Shown piece after piece: positions 44,776-56,099 of a stretch of DNA of 64,000 nt (its first letter is position 1; the number at the start of each line of letters is the position of its first letter). The stretch comes from Longimicrobiales bacterium (GTDB lineage: Bacteria; Gemmatimonadota; Gemmatimonadetes; Longimicrobiales; Gaopeijiaceae): positions 1,299,501-1,363,500 of the forward strand of contig CATQHQ010000002.1 of assembly GCA_958296005.1 (NCBI GenBank), in the 5' to 3' direction. The translations under genes were made by a program, and so were the position numbers. The notes below the pieces were generated by a model. That model did not search any database. It worked only from the letters and a program-made list of their open reading frames with translations, and was not told the DNA's origin.

Positions 44776-46613
44776 TCGGGAGGGTTCGACGACTTGCCGA
44801 ATCAGGGTTGCGCGAGGCAGCTTGGTTCTGGGTGCCGTTTTGTCGGAAGCCGGTGGGACCTAGCGCGGAACTTCTTCCGGGGGAAGCTGAAGAGAAACGG
44901 CGCGCCAGCTCGCGTCAACCTACATGGGCAACTCCCTTGTGCCGGGTTGTCCTTGTCGATGCGACGGCCCGAGTGCGGTCACTCGCAGACTCCTTGATTC
45001 TGCTTCAGGTATTCCAGCAGGGCTTCCGCCGCCCAGCGGTGGCCGGCGAGGTTCCAGTGGTTGTCGTGAGCCCACTCGGCGTCGCGCGGCTCGGCCCCCC
45101 GGGCGTTGATGAAGTCGCCATGGTCGACGACGGGGATGCGTCGCTCTGAGGCGAGCTCGTTCAGCCGGGCAAGCGCACCACCCCCGTCGGGGACCCGGCG
45201 CATGCGATGTGACGCCAGAATGACCAGCGCCGCGCCGTCCCGCTCCGCACGTTTCTTGAACTCGTCCAGTGCTAAGGCGGTGAAAGCGAGGGTTTCTGTG
45301 TACAACGGCCCACCGTTCTCTTCAGCAAGCAGCCGGAAGACTCCCGTGGAGACTAGCCCTTCGGCCAGCAGTCGCGTGAGCGTCTTGACAGGTTGCCGCT
45401 CGTCGAGCAACGGCGCATAGGCGGGGAACCGGCTCAGCAGTTCCAGCCGGGCAACTCGCTCCAGATAGTAGGAGTTTTCGCCTGCGCCAGTAAGCTGGGA
45501 ACCTTCTTCGTTCAACCACGTCCAGAACCAGGAGGGGGAAATCGACCGCTCGACGGCCGAACGCCACTGGGGGACCGGAGGGTGCAGTATTGGCAGCCTG
45601 AATCGTCGGTAGTCCGGGTCAGGAGGACGCAACCGAAATCCGCCGTCCTCGGCTCGCTCCGCGGAGACATACGGCCAATGATCCGGGTCGAAACCATAGG
45701 TCAAGGACATCAAGATCGGGAAGTTGTTGACGAAATCGTTTGGAACGAAGACGAGCACGACCACCCGAGGGCGCAGATGCCGGACGTACTGGTCGTACCA
45801 AGCCAACTGGTTGATCTGCCCGGTGCTGCGCTTCCCGAACGCCGAGGTCGTGACGTCCAGAGCAGGCAACTCCCGTGCGGCCATCTCTTCAAGCCGTACG
45901 TGGAACTTCTCCGAGATCGGCACCTCCCTCGCATCGACGAAGGAATCGCCGATCACGGCGATGTGACAACTCTCCGCGGCTCGTGCGGGGCTCGGCGGTT
46001 CGCGGTCCGGGAACCCCAGGCTGTTGGTGCGGGAGACGGTCCAGAAATCGGCTCGGTTCGTCCAGCGGACCTCCGTGCGGGGACGCAGCAGCAAGCCCAC
46101 ATCGGCAACGAAGACATCTGAATAGTGAACCGTCATGAACGGGCCCTTCAAACGGAGCCACGTCTCCCCGGCAAGCCCAATCAAGGCCAGCCCGGCGATG
46201 AGCAGCAGCGCATTCCAGCCGGCCAGGCGCAGCACACGGCGGAGTCCCCCCTTCGTTTTGGACATGACGGTCCCGCCGGTCGGAGACGGCGACCGCCTAG
46301 CGGCGGCCCGGATCTTGTCCTCTTCCTGGTCACGGTTGCTCCTGGTCACGGTTCGCTTAAGTCACCTCGTCGCGGCTCCCGTCGCGCTTCGGGGCTTCTC
46401 CAAGCGAACGCCGACGATCGACGACACGCCGGGCTCCTCCATCGTCACCCCGTAGATCCAGTCCGCCGCCTCGATGGTGCGGGGGTTGTGGGTGATCACC
46501 ACGAACTGGGTGCGGGACTTGAAGCCCTGGAGGAGACGGATGAAGCGGCCGATGTTCGACTCGTCCAGCGGCGCGTCCACTTCGTCCAGGACGCACAGCG
46601 GGCTGGGCTTGAC
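44717..46613 (-). repeat. Tandem array unit D
   Basis: About 1897 bases containing SGNH copy D and, at its right side, the 3' end of the intact smc gene. This is the right-most unit and probably keeps the original smc-SGNH junction for the C/D lineage. Confidence 0.88.
44979..46349 (-). CDS. SGNH-hydrolase-like protein, copy D
   Basis: The 456-residue protein starts 12 bases after the smc stop at a GTG. A single-base difference from copy C (CCAGG versus CCAAGG) changes which GTG is in frame, so C and D have different starts. It has the membrane segment (about 46-64), GDS in VIGDSFVDA, VPNDFVNNF and HDNHWNLAGH, ending GVCE. All expected SGNH residues are present. It is the first of four paralogs read after smc. 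Confidence 0.78.
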   Translation of the reverse strand: MTRSNRDQEEDKIRAAARRSPSPTGGTVMSKTKGGLRRVLRLAGWNALLLIAGLALIGLAGETWLRLKGPFMTVHYSDVFVADVGLLLRPRTEVRWTNRADFWTVSRTNSLGFPDREPPSPARAAESCHIAVIGDSFVDAREVPISEKFHVRLEEMAARELPALDVTTSAFGKRSTGQINQLAWYDQYVRHLRPRVVVLVFVPNDFVNNFPILMSLTYGFDPDHWPYVSAERAEDGGFRLRPPDPDYRRFRLPILHPPVPQWRSAVERSISPSWFWTWLNEEGSQLTGAGENSYYLERVARLELLSRFPAYAPLLDERQPVKTLTRLLAEGLVSTGVFRLLAEENGGPLYTETLAFTALALDEFKKRAERDGAALVILASHRMRRVPDGGGALARLNELASERRIPVVDHGDFINARGAEPRDAEWAHDNHWNLAGHRWAAEALLEYLKQNQGVCE

Positions 46614-49600
46614 CAAGTAGATCCCAAAGAGGAGGGAGAGGGCGGTCAGGGCTCTCTCTCCGCCGGAGAGCAGGTCGATCCGCTGTGTCCGCTTGCCGCG
46701 GGGCGCCGCGTGAATCTCGACGGGCGACTCGAGAGGGTCCTCCGGGTCCGCCAGCCACAGGTTCGCTTCGCCGCCGCTGAAGAGGTGCCGGAAGGTGTCC
46801 CGAAAGTTCTGTCGGATCGCCTCGAAGCTGGTCATGAACAGCTCGGTGGCAGTGGCGTTGATCCGACGGATGGCGGCGCGCAGGTCGTCCCTGGCGGCCA
46901 CCAAGTCCTCCTGCTGCTGCGAGAGGAAATCCAGGCGGGCACTTTCCTCGGCGTGCTCCTCCACGGCAAGCATGTTGACCGGACCGATCTTGGCCAAGCG
47001 CTCCACGATCTCGACAAGCTCGGTGCGCAGGTCGTCCGCCGAGCCTTCAACGGGCGCCGCGTCCTCGAACAGCGCTTCCAGCGGCCGGCCCCACTCCCCT
47101 TCCAGCCGCTCTCGGACGCGCTCCGCCCGGTTGCGGATCTCCTGGCGCTCCAGTTCAAGCCGGTGACGCGCATCGGCCGCGTCGCGCTCCGCTTTCCGGA
47201 TCTTCCGAACCCGCCGTTCGGCCTCCACGACGGACTCGGACGCCTCCTGCAGCGCCTCGTCGCGCGTGTTCAGCACGTTCCTGGCCTCCTCGCGCTCCCC
47301 GAAGAGGCGCTCCAGCCGTTCGCCGCCCTGCCGGCTGCCCTGCCGCGCGGTCTCCAGCGCCTCGGCCAGCTTCCTCGCCTCGCGGCCGAGCTCCGCCGTC
47401 TCCGTCGCTGCCCGCTCGACGACCCGGGACACGTCGGACACCCGGCCCCGAAGGCGCTCGACCTCGCTTTCCAGCCGCGCCGAGCGGATCGCCGCCTCCG
47501 ATTCGGCGTCGCGGGCATGCTCCCATTCGGCGTCCACGGCGGCTAGCGCCTTCCGACGCTCCTCCACCCGGACGGCAACCTCTCTCTCCTCTCGGGCCAG
47601 CCGAGCGCCTTCCGCCTCCGCCTCCCGCTCCCGGGCGGCGGCCTTCTCCCGGGCGGCCTTGGTCCCGGCCAAGTGGCGGGCAAGCTCTTCCTGGCGGCGT
47701 CCCAGCCGCCGGTGTCGGTCCGTGTGGGCTGCGGCCTCGGAATCGGCGGCGCGGGCCTCGTCCCGAGCCTCGAGGAGGCGCTCCGAAGCCGCGTCGGTTT
47801 CCGACTCGCTCCGGGCGTGGTCCTCCTCGAGGGCCGTGCGCGACGACCTGGCGTCCCCGAGTTCCCGCAACGCCGCCTCGCGATCGGCCTCGACGGATTC
47901 GATCCGCGCTCTGCGCTCCAAGGCGCCTCCGGCGGCCTGTGCGGGCACCAAGTGGACGGCGCCCAGGGAATCGGCCCAGCTCCGTGTGGCGAGATCGAGC
48001 CCGCCCGTCGCGGCGGAGACGTCCACGCCCCCCAGCAGCGCCCGGACCCAGGGAGCGCCGTCGCCCTCGGGCGACACGCCGGCGGGAAGTCGCCCTCGGG
48101 GCTGGGGCGCGGCGTCCAGAGGCAACAGCGCCAAGGGGGCCTGGGTCACGGCCCCGGAGCGGTACCACGCCTCCAGCCGTTCCACGGCGTCGCGGTCGCG
48201 CACCACCAGTGCGGAACCGAAGCGGCCCAGCGCGTCGTCCACGATGCGGGCGTCGGCACCGGCGATCCGCACGAAGTCGGGCAGCGCTCCTGCGATCAAG
48301 TCGGGAAACGCCTCTCGGGCGGCCGCCACCAGCGCCTCGGCCCCTTCGCCGGCCTCCACCCCCCGACGGAGGGCTGCGAGTTCGGCGTCCAGCGCGGAGC
48401 GCCCGGCTTCCGCCTCCCGCTCCCGCTCCCGGACCAAGCGAAGCTCCTCCCGCAACAGCTCCATGCGCCGCCGGCAGCCGTCGAAGTCGCGAGAGGCCTG
48501 GGCCGCCTTCGCCCACGCCTCGGTCGTTCTGGACGTGAAGATGTCGCCCTGACTTCCCAGCTCCTTCAGCACGCCCGCCTTCTCCCGAGAGTCTCGGACC
48601 AGATGCACGATCCGGCGTCCGAGCTCTTCGGCCTGAACGCGGGCCGCGGCTCGATTTCCCTCCGCCCGGGCGATCCGCGTGGACACGGCCCGGCTTCGCT
48701 CCTCGAGCTCCCGGACCTCGCGCCGGGCGGCCTCGAGCCGGCCCCGAACCTGGGCGACTTCCTTGCGGTGATCCTTTAGGTCAGACTGGGCAACTTCAAG
48801 TGCAGATTGACGTTGCACACGTTCATTCCGGTAGCTAGTCAACTCGTCTTCGGACCGCACGCGAAGCTTGGCCAGCCGTTCTTCCTCCGCCTCGATCTGG
48901 CCGGCCCGGCGCTCGGCTGCAACGATGCGCTCCCTCGCCACCGCAACCTCCGTTTCCACCCCCGCCAGCTCCGTCCGAACGGCGTCAAAGCGCCCGGCGG
49001 CTCCCACTCGTCCCTTCTCTGCGTCGATCTGCGCCAGCCGCGCACTCTCCAGCTCGGCCTCCGCCGCGCCCAGGCGGACCGTCACGCCCGCGCCCTCTTC
49101 CCGTCCTCCGTCAATCTGCCCGTCCACTGCGGCCAGACGCGCGTTCAGCGCCTCCAGCTCGGTTCTCGCAACCGTCACTTCAACGCCCAGGCGCCGAGCG
49201 CGCAGCTCCTGCCAGCGCTGGGCCTTTCCCTTTTGGCGAGCCAGCGAGCGCACCTTGGTCCGGACCTCGGCCACGACGTCCTCGACCCGCCGCAGGTCGA
49301 TCTCCGAGGTCTCCAGCCGTTGAAGGGCCGCCCGGCGCCGGTCCTTGTACTTGCCGATCCCCGCCGCCTCCTCGAAGAGGGAGCGCCGCTCGTCGGTGCG
49401 CTCCGAGAGGATGGCGTCGATCATCCTGATCTCGATGACCGCGTAGGCGTTCGCGCCCAGTCCCGTGTCCCGGCACAGGTCCACGATGTCCCGCAGCCGG
49501 CAGGCGGTCCGGTTGAGGGCGTAGTCGCTCCCTCCGTCCCGGTACACGGTCCGCCCGATCTCCACCTCCTCGAAGGGCGTGGGCAACACGCCGTCTTCAT

Positions 49601-49856
49601 TGGAGACGACCATGGCGACGGAGCCCCGGTTCACCGGCTTTCGGGAAGCGGTCCCTTGAAAGATCACCTCCTCCATCTTCGCGCCCCGGATGGCGGATGG
49701 ACGCTGCTCGCCAAGTACCCAACGGATGGCGTCGCCGATATTCGACTTGCCACAGCCGTTGGGTCCCACCACGGCGGTGATTCCGTCGTGGAACTCGATG
49801 CGGGTGGAGTCGGGGAAGGACTTGAAGCCGTGAACGCGAAGGGACCGCAGCTTCAC
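46362..49856 (-). CDS. smc: Chromosome segregation protein SMC
   Basis: The 1164-residue protein is full length: Walker A VVGPNGCGKSNIGDAIRWVLGEQ near 30, long coiled coils rich in Arg/Glu/Ala/Leu, a hinge near 490-620 (FPDLIAGALPDFVRI), and the C-terminal head with LLSGGERALTALSLLF and the Walker [13 protein letters not shown]. It starts with GTG overlapping the rsfS stop. SMC condenses and segregates the chromosome with ScpAB. Its 3' end was the donor for the remnants in the downstream array, but this copy is intact. Confidence 0.96.
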   Translation of the reverse strand: MKLRSLRVHGFKSFPDSTRIEFHDGITAVVGPNGCGKSNIGDAIRWVLGEQRPSAIRGAKMEEVIFQGTASRKPVNRGSVAMVVSNEDGVLPTPFEEVEIGRTVYRDGGSDYALNRTACRLRDIVDLCRDTGLGANAYAVIEIRMIDAILSERTDERRSLFEEAAGIGKYKDRRRAALQRLETSEIDLRRVEDVVAEVRTKVRSLARQKGKAQRWQELRARRLGVEVTVARTELEALNARLAAVDGQIDGGREEGAGVTVRLGAAEAELESARLAQIDAEKGRVGAAGRFDAVRTELAGVETEVAVARERIVAAERRAGQIEAEEERLAKLRVRSEDELTSYRNERVQRQSALEVAQSDLKDHRKEVAQVRGRLEAARREVRELEERSRAVSTRIARAEGNRAAARVQAEELGRRIVHLVRDSREKAGVLKELGSQGDIFTSRTTEAWAKAAQASRDFDGCRRRMELLREELRLVREREREAEAGRSALDAELAALRRGVEAGEGAEALVAAAREAFPDLIAGALPDFVRIAGADARIVDDALGRFGSALVVRDRDAVERLEAWYRSGAVTQAPLALLPLDAAPQPRGRLPAGVSPEGDGAPWVRALLGGVDVSAATGGLDLATRSWADSLGAVHLVPAQAAGGALERRARIESVEADREAALRELGDARSSRTALEEDHARSESETDAASERLLEARDEARAADSEAAAHTDRHRRLGRRQEELARHLAGTKAAREKAAAREREAEAEGARLAREEREVAVRVEERRKALAAVDAEWEHARDAESEAAIRSARLESEVERLRGRVSDVSRVVERAATETAELGREARKLAEALETARQGSRQGGERLERLFGEREEARNVLNTRDEALQEASESVVEAERRVRKIRKAERDAADARHRLELERQEIRNRAERVRERLEGEWGRPLEALFEDAAPVEGSADDLRTELVEIVERLAKIGPVNMLAVEEHAEESARLDFLSQQQEDLVAARDDLRAAIRRINATATELFMTSFEAIRQNFRDTFRHLFSGGEANLWLADPEDPLESPVEIHAAPRGKRTQRIDLLSGGERALTALSLLFGIYLVKPSPLCVLDEVDAPLDESNIGRFIRLLQGFKSRTQFVVITHNPRTIEAADWIYGVTMEEPGVSSIVGVRLEKPRSATGAATR

Positions 49857-50209
49857 GGGGCTACCGACAGCACCTTGGCGTCGCCCCAGAGAGCCTCCAG
49901 CCGGTAGAACTCCCGCACCGGGGCGTGGAAGACGTGGACCACGTAGTCGATGTAGTCGAGGAGGACCCACCGTCCGTCGTCCCTGCCCTCCACATGCTCG
50001 GGACGGACCCCGGCGGCCTTGGCGGAATCGAGCACATGCTCCGCGATCGCCTTCACCTGCACGTCGGACCGCCCGCTGGCGATCACGAAGAAGTCGGTGG
50101 CGGACGAGACGTCGCGCAAATCCAGGACCACGACCTCTTCGGCCTTCTTGTCGAGGGCACAGCGAACTGCGGCCCGGATCTCGGCGGGCACGCGTTCGAG
50201 GGCCGTCAA
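49853..50209 (-). CDS. rsfS: Ribosome silencing factor RsfS
   Basis: The 118-residue protein has the DUF143 core: KAEEVVVLDLRDVSSATDFFVIASGRSDVQVKAIAEHV near 24-60, then VEGRDDGRWVLLDYIDYVVHVFH. It binds uL14 and blocks subunit joining during starvation. The start is a TTG overlapping the rplI stop (TTGA); the end overlaps smc. Confidence 0.93.
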   Translation of the reverse strand: MTALERVPAEIRAAVRCALDKKAEEVVVLDLRDVSSATDFFVIASGRSDVQVKAIAEHVLDSAKAAGVRPEHVEGRDDGRWVLLDYIDYVVHVFHAPVREFYRLEALWGDAKVLSVAP

Positions 50210-50661
50210 ACCGGCTCGGCCTCCACCACTACTCGGACCTCCACCTCCACCTCGGCGCCCAATCGGATCGGGATCCGGTACTCGCCCAAGGCCTTGATCG
50301 GCTCGTCGAGAACCACGTCCCGCCGCTCCACCTCGAAGTCGATCCCGGACTGAGCCGCCTTCTCGGCGATCTCGCGCTGCGTGACGGAGCCGAAGAGCTT
50401 CCCCCCTTCGCCAGCCAGTGCGTGGAGCGTGAACGTCTTCCCTTCCAGCTGGGATGCCCGCCGGCGTCCCTCCAAGTAGTCCCGGCGCGTCCTTTCGCTT
50501 CGCTGGCGGCGGTCTTCCTCGATCAGCTTGAGGGCAGCGTCGGTGGCCCGATAAGCCAGTCCCTTGGGGATGAGGTAGTTGCGGGCATAACCCGGCTTCA
50601 CGTCCACGACTTCGCCGGCCGGGCCGAGGTGTTCCACGGTCTCGCGCAGAATGAGTCTCAT
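50206..50661 (-). CDS. rplI: Ribosomal protein bL9
   Basis: The 151-residue protein has the N-terminal [36 protein letters not shown] signature, a connecting helix, and the C-terminal domain with [12 protein letters not shown] and [13 protein letters not shown]. It begins at ATG 50661 overlapping the stop of the S6-S18 fusion as ATGA, preserving the rpsF-rpsR-rplI order. Confidence 0.96.
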   Translation of the reverse strand: MRLILRETVEHLGPAGEVVDVKPGYARNYLIPKGLAYRATDAALKLIEEDRRQRSERTRRDYLEGRRRASQLEGKTFTLHALAGEGGKLFGSVTQREIAEKAAQSGIDFEVERRDVVLDEPIKALGEYRIPIRLGAEVEVEVRVVVEAEPV

Positions 50662-51431
50662 CTCAGGCCACCGTGGTCCTTCATGTACGGGACCAGAGCC
50701 AGGTACCGAGCGCGCTTGATGGCGGTGCCCAGCTGGCGCTGAAAGCGAGCGGTGACCTTGGTGGTCCGCTTCGGAAGTATCCTGCCCTGCTCCGTCAGAA
50801 AGCGGGACAGAGTGGTCACGTCCTTGTAGTTGAGGAGGACGATCGGCGGTCCTTCGTGGCGGCGACGACGGCCCCGGGCTCCGGAAAACTCGGGCGGGCC
50901 CGAGCGGGGCGGCGGCGCGTCCTGTTCGCCTTGGTCGGCGTCTGGGGCGTCGCCTTCGTCGGAGTCCTCGTCGCCCTCGTCGCCTTTGTCGTCTTCCTTG
51001 GCGTCCTCGGCAGCGTCCTCGGCCTCGGATGGGGTCTTCTCCGCTTGCGACCCAGCGTCCGCCTCCTCCGAACCTTCGGTGGGGGCGTCGTCCCCGGCCT
51101 CGGCCTGCTCGGTCGACGGGGGATCGGCCAGAACGGAGGCGCCCGACGTGGGCTGGCCCTCGTTCACGACGATCAGATAGCGCATCGTCTCTTCGTCGAG
51201 GCGCAACAGCCGTTCGAACTCGGGAAGAGCCGTGGGATCGGCCTCGACATGGACGACGACATAGTACGCGGTTTCCGTCTTGCCGATGGCGTACGCCAAC
51301 TGCCGGACGCCCCAGTGGTCCACTGCGGAAACCTCGCCGCCCAGAACGGCGTGGAACGCCTCCAACTTGGCGTCCACATCGGCCCGTTCCAGGCCGGCGT
51401 CCAGAATGTAGACGACCTCGTATGCTCTCAT
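50658..51431 (-). CDS. rpsF-rpsR: Fused ribosomal proteins bS6 and bS18
   Basis: One frame of 257 residues. Residues 1-95 are bS6 ([47 protein letters not shown]). Residues 96-180 are an acidic, low-complexity linker of Glu, Asp, Ala, Gly and Ser. Residues 181-257 are bS18: basic [28 protein letters not shown] and [19 protein letters not shown]. No ATG or GTG lies in frame within the linker, so S18 cannot easily start separately. S6 and S18 normally form a heterodimer on the 30S platform, which makes a fusion plausible. Order before rplI is normal. The linker may be cleaved after translation. Confidence 0.92.
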   Translation of the reverse strand: MRAYEVVYILDAGLERADVDAKLEAFHAVLGGEVSAVDHWGVRQLAYAIGKTETAYYVVVHVEADPTALPEFERLLRLDEETMRYLIVVNEGQPTSGASVLADPPSTEQAEAGDDAPTEGSEEADAGSQAEKTPSEAEDAAEDAKEDDKGDEGDEDSDEGDAPDADQGEQDAPPPRSGPPEFSGARGRRRRHEGPPIVLLNYKDVTTLSRFLTEQGRILPKRTTKVTARFQRQLGTAIKRARYLALVPYMKDHGGLR

Positions 51432-51667
51432 CTTCTCGGGACACTCCCATGGACCGCGGTGACTTGGCGGGCTCCGCCGTTCCCGGGCGGAGCGGGCAGG
51501 TTGCCAACGCAAGATAGCGAAGACAGGGCGTGAAACGAAAGGGGCGGGGTTGCTCTGGCGCGAAGCGCCGGCCTATTGTACGGTTTGCCTACTGTTGGCC
51601 CGCAGCAGCCGCGTGCGAGGGCAGCGGGCTCGGCGACGACCACGAAACAAGAGGGCGCACCTTCTAA
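51432..51667. other. Divergent region between the S6-S18 operon and the aldolase-like gene
   Basis: 236 bases. On the minus strand TACAAT (51575-51580) is a good -10 box for the ribosomal operon but lacks a recognisable -35. On the plus strand TTGCTC (51550-51555) and TATTGT (51574-51579), 18 bases apart, could serve the aldolase-like gene. The two -10 boxes overlap, so expression of the two sides could interfere. Nothing else seen apart from the listed hairpin. Confidence 0.4.
51471..51493 (-). promoter_or_regulatory. Hairpin in the leader of the S6-S18 operon
   Basis: A perfect eight-base stem, GCTCCGCC with GGCGGAGC, encloses a seven-base loop about 40 bases before the ATG. Many bacteria carry an S6:S18-binding leader structure here that represses the operon; this may be its equivalent, but the match is by position only. 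Confidence 0.35.
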
Positions 51668-52750
51668 ATGGACTTCACATTCGCCGGCGCTTCTAATAGC
51701 GACACCTTCGGCTGGTTCGCCGAGGGGTTGCGGACGGTGATGGAATCGCAGGGCCATCGCCACATCGACGAAGCCGTCGACGCCAAGCTCGTCGTCAACT
51801 TCTTCCCGAAGGACGAGCCTCGTCCGGTGCGCCGGCACGCCCAGTCGGTCTTCGTGTGCGCCGTAACCGAGTTCCCCAGCCCCTTTACGGACCCGATCCC
51901 CCAGGGCTATCCGACGCTGATCCGGGCGCTGGCCAACTTGGCGGTGGGGCTGGTGCCGGGTCCCCACGGCGATCCCGACGTCCACTTCGTTACGCTGGAG
52001 CAGGGGCACTACATCGTCTCCGGCAACGCGGACCGGGCGCACTACTTCGACGCGGTATACGAACGGATTCACCCGTTGGCGTCTTCCACGCTGGTCATCG
52101 AGAACTTCTTCGAGCCCGACCTGCCCGAGGAGCTCTGGAACGGGGACGAGATCACCGAGTCGATCTACCGGGCCGGCAAGAAGCTGAACGGCCTAGACCT
52201 GCTGCCGGCCCCCTTCCCCATGGACAAGCTCCTGCCGGAGCGGGACTTCCGCCACGTGAAGCGGCTCTTCGGGATCGGGGGCCTGTCGTACGGGAACGTG
52301 TCGGCGCGCTTCGACGACGACTGGTTCTGGATGAGCGCCAGCGGGGTGGACAAGTCCAACCTGCATGAGATCGGCACACACGTCCTCATGGTGAAGGACT
52401 ACGACCCGGAGCGGAACGGGATGCGAGTGGGCCACCCCCTCGGCGTCGAGCCCCGGCGCGTGTCGGTGGACGCCATCGAGCACTGGATGATCTACCAGGA
52501 GCACCCCGGAGTCGGCGCCATCCTCCATGTCCACGGCTGGATGGAGGGCATCCCGTCCACGGAGTTCAACTTCCCCTGTGGGACTCGGGAGCTGGGCAAG
52601 GCGGTGGCCGACTTGGTGCGGGAGGCTGACGATCCTGCGCGTTGCGTGGTGGGCCTCAAGAACCACGGCCTCACGATCACGGGCACCAGCCTGGACGAGA
52701 TATTCGAGCGGGTCGAGGGGAAGATCCTGCCAGTGGTGCCGATGGCGTAA
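51668..52750 (+). CDS. Class II aldolase/adducin-domain protein with a large N-terminal domain
   Basis: The 360-residue protein has a C-terminal class II aldolase domain (about 190-350): [11 protein letters not shown] near 214, [14 protein letters not shown], zinc histidines in [11 protein letters not shown] near 290 and the third in [10 protein letters not shown] near 335. Members cleave or epimerise sugar phosphates or dehydrate methylthioribulose phosphate. The first 185 residues (containing [13 protein letters not shown] and [12 protein letters not shown]) are a domain I do not recognise. It stands alone on the plus strand, convergent with the M20 peptidase. Substrate unknown. Confidence 0.78.
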   Translation: MDFTFAGASNSDTFGWFAEGLRTVMESQGHRHIDEAVDAKLVVNFFPKDEPRPVRRHAQSVFVCAVTEFPSPFTDPIPQGYPTLIRALANLAVGLVPGPHGDPDVHFVTLEQGHYIVSGNADRAHYFDAVYERIHPLASSTLVIENFFEPDLPEELWNGDEITESIYRAGKKLNGLDLLPAPFPMDKLLPERDFRHVKRLFGIGGLSYGNVSARFDDDWFWMSASGVDKSNLHEIGTHVLMVKDYDPERNGMRVGHPLGVEPRRVSVDAIEHWMIYQEHPGVGAILHVHGWMEGIPSTEFNFPCGTRELGKAVADLVREADDPARCVVGLKNHGLTITGTSLDEIFERVEGKILPVVPMA

Positions 52751-52778
52751 GGCGACGGCCGTTGGCGGGTACAGCCCG

Positions 52779-53977
52779 TCAGCGTCCAGCCGCCTCCTGC
52801 ACCGCGGGGACCAGCTCGAGGTACCTGCCGTAAGCCCAGCGGGCGTCGTCCAGGTTGAGGCGCTCCGTATTGGTGTGGGCGTGGCGCTCCAGTCCGGGAG
52901 CGAACCCGATCGTGGGGATTCCCCGCACGCCGCACGTCCAGCCGCCGTCGGTGGCGAAGGTCCACGGGCGGACGCGGGCCGGACCGGCGACTCCCCGTGC
53001 GCTCCGGGTACCGACGGCCTGGGCGGCGGCCTGCACCACCGGGTGGGCCGGGTCCATGAGGAAGCCGGGACTGAGGATGCTCCGCTCTTCCGCCGCGCCG
53101 GTGTAGGCGCGCTGGCGTTCGGTGGCCAGGCGGCACTCCGCCGTGCCCCAGTCGCCGGCGGCGTCGAGCTTCGGCTGGACCGCTCGTCGCACTCGGGCCA
53201 GCAGGGTCTCCTCGGTGTCCGTGGGCAGGATGCGCCAGTCCAGGGTCACCGTTGCCCGGTCCGGGACCACGTTGAGGCTGGCGGGCGTGGCGTCCACGCC
53301 GGTGGCCACGACCGAGGCCGGTCCCAGCACCGAGTCCCGCTCCTGGCGTCGGGCCAAGTCGTCCACGCCCGCAAGGATCGCCGGAAGCGCGTCCAGGGCG
53401 TTTCGGGCGCGCTCCGGCGCAGAGGCGTGGCCCGCCACGCCCCGTACCGTGATCTCGATCTCGGCCCTGCCTCGGTGGCCGATGGCAACGTCCCCGTTGG
53501 TGGACTCGCCGATGATCACCGCCGCCGGCCGCAACCCTCCGTCGGGGCGGGTCAGGTGGTCCATCCCCCACCCTCCTCGCTCCTCGTAGACGGGGTGCGC
53601 CACGATTACGTCGCCTGCGGCAATGCCTTTCATCGCCGCGCCCACATGGGTCTGGAGCGCCAGCGGCCCCTTGATGTCCATCGCGCCCCGGCCGTGGAGG
53701 TGCCCGTCCGCAATCACTCCGTCGAACGGCGGGTACTCCCACTCGTCGTGGTCCCCGGCAGCCACCATGTCCAGGTGCGCGCTCAGCATCACCGACGCCC
53801 CGCTGCCGCCCCGGACCACGCCCACCACGTTGCCCAGCTCGTCGGTCCACACGTCGTCGTAGCCCAGCGCCTCCATCTCGGCCACGACGCGCCGCACCAG
53901 CTCTTCCTCTTCGCCCGGGAGCGACGGGATGCGGATCAGGTCCTGGGCGAAGGCGACGGCACCGTCGAAGGAGGGGG

Positions 53978-53981
<4 letters not shown>
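52779..53981 (-). CDS. M20 family metallopeptidase (ArgE/DapE/carboxypeptidase group)
   Basis: The 400-residue enzyme has the M20 metal site: [10 protein letters not shown] near 72, GRGAMDIKG with the bridging Asp near 104, YEERGGWG with catalytic and metal Glu near 136, IGESTNG near 165 and a late ERHAHTNTE near 372. The dimerisation domain sits at about 185-300 ([14 protein letters not shown]). It could hydrolyse N-acyl amino acids or small peptides; no arg, dap or hyd genes nearby help to decide. GTG start overlaps the hppA stop. Confidence 0.85.
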
Positions 53982-56038
<2,057 letters not shown>

Positions 56039-56099
56039 GTTCGTTGCTTCCCTTGCTGTTGAAAGGTTGCGAGTCCGGAGGCCCGGACCCGTCCGTCGA

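Noticed and set aside
39460-46613. The SGNH array as a transposon, integron or phage island
   Set aside because: No transposase, integrase, inverted terminal repeats or target-site duplications; the borders are pieces of the two neighbouring host genes.
50658-51431. S6-S18 fusion explained by a frameshift artefact
   Set aside because: Both domains and the linker lie in the same continuous frame, so a simple indel would have broken the frame, not fused it; only a missed stop could mimic it. Kept as a finding.
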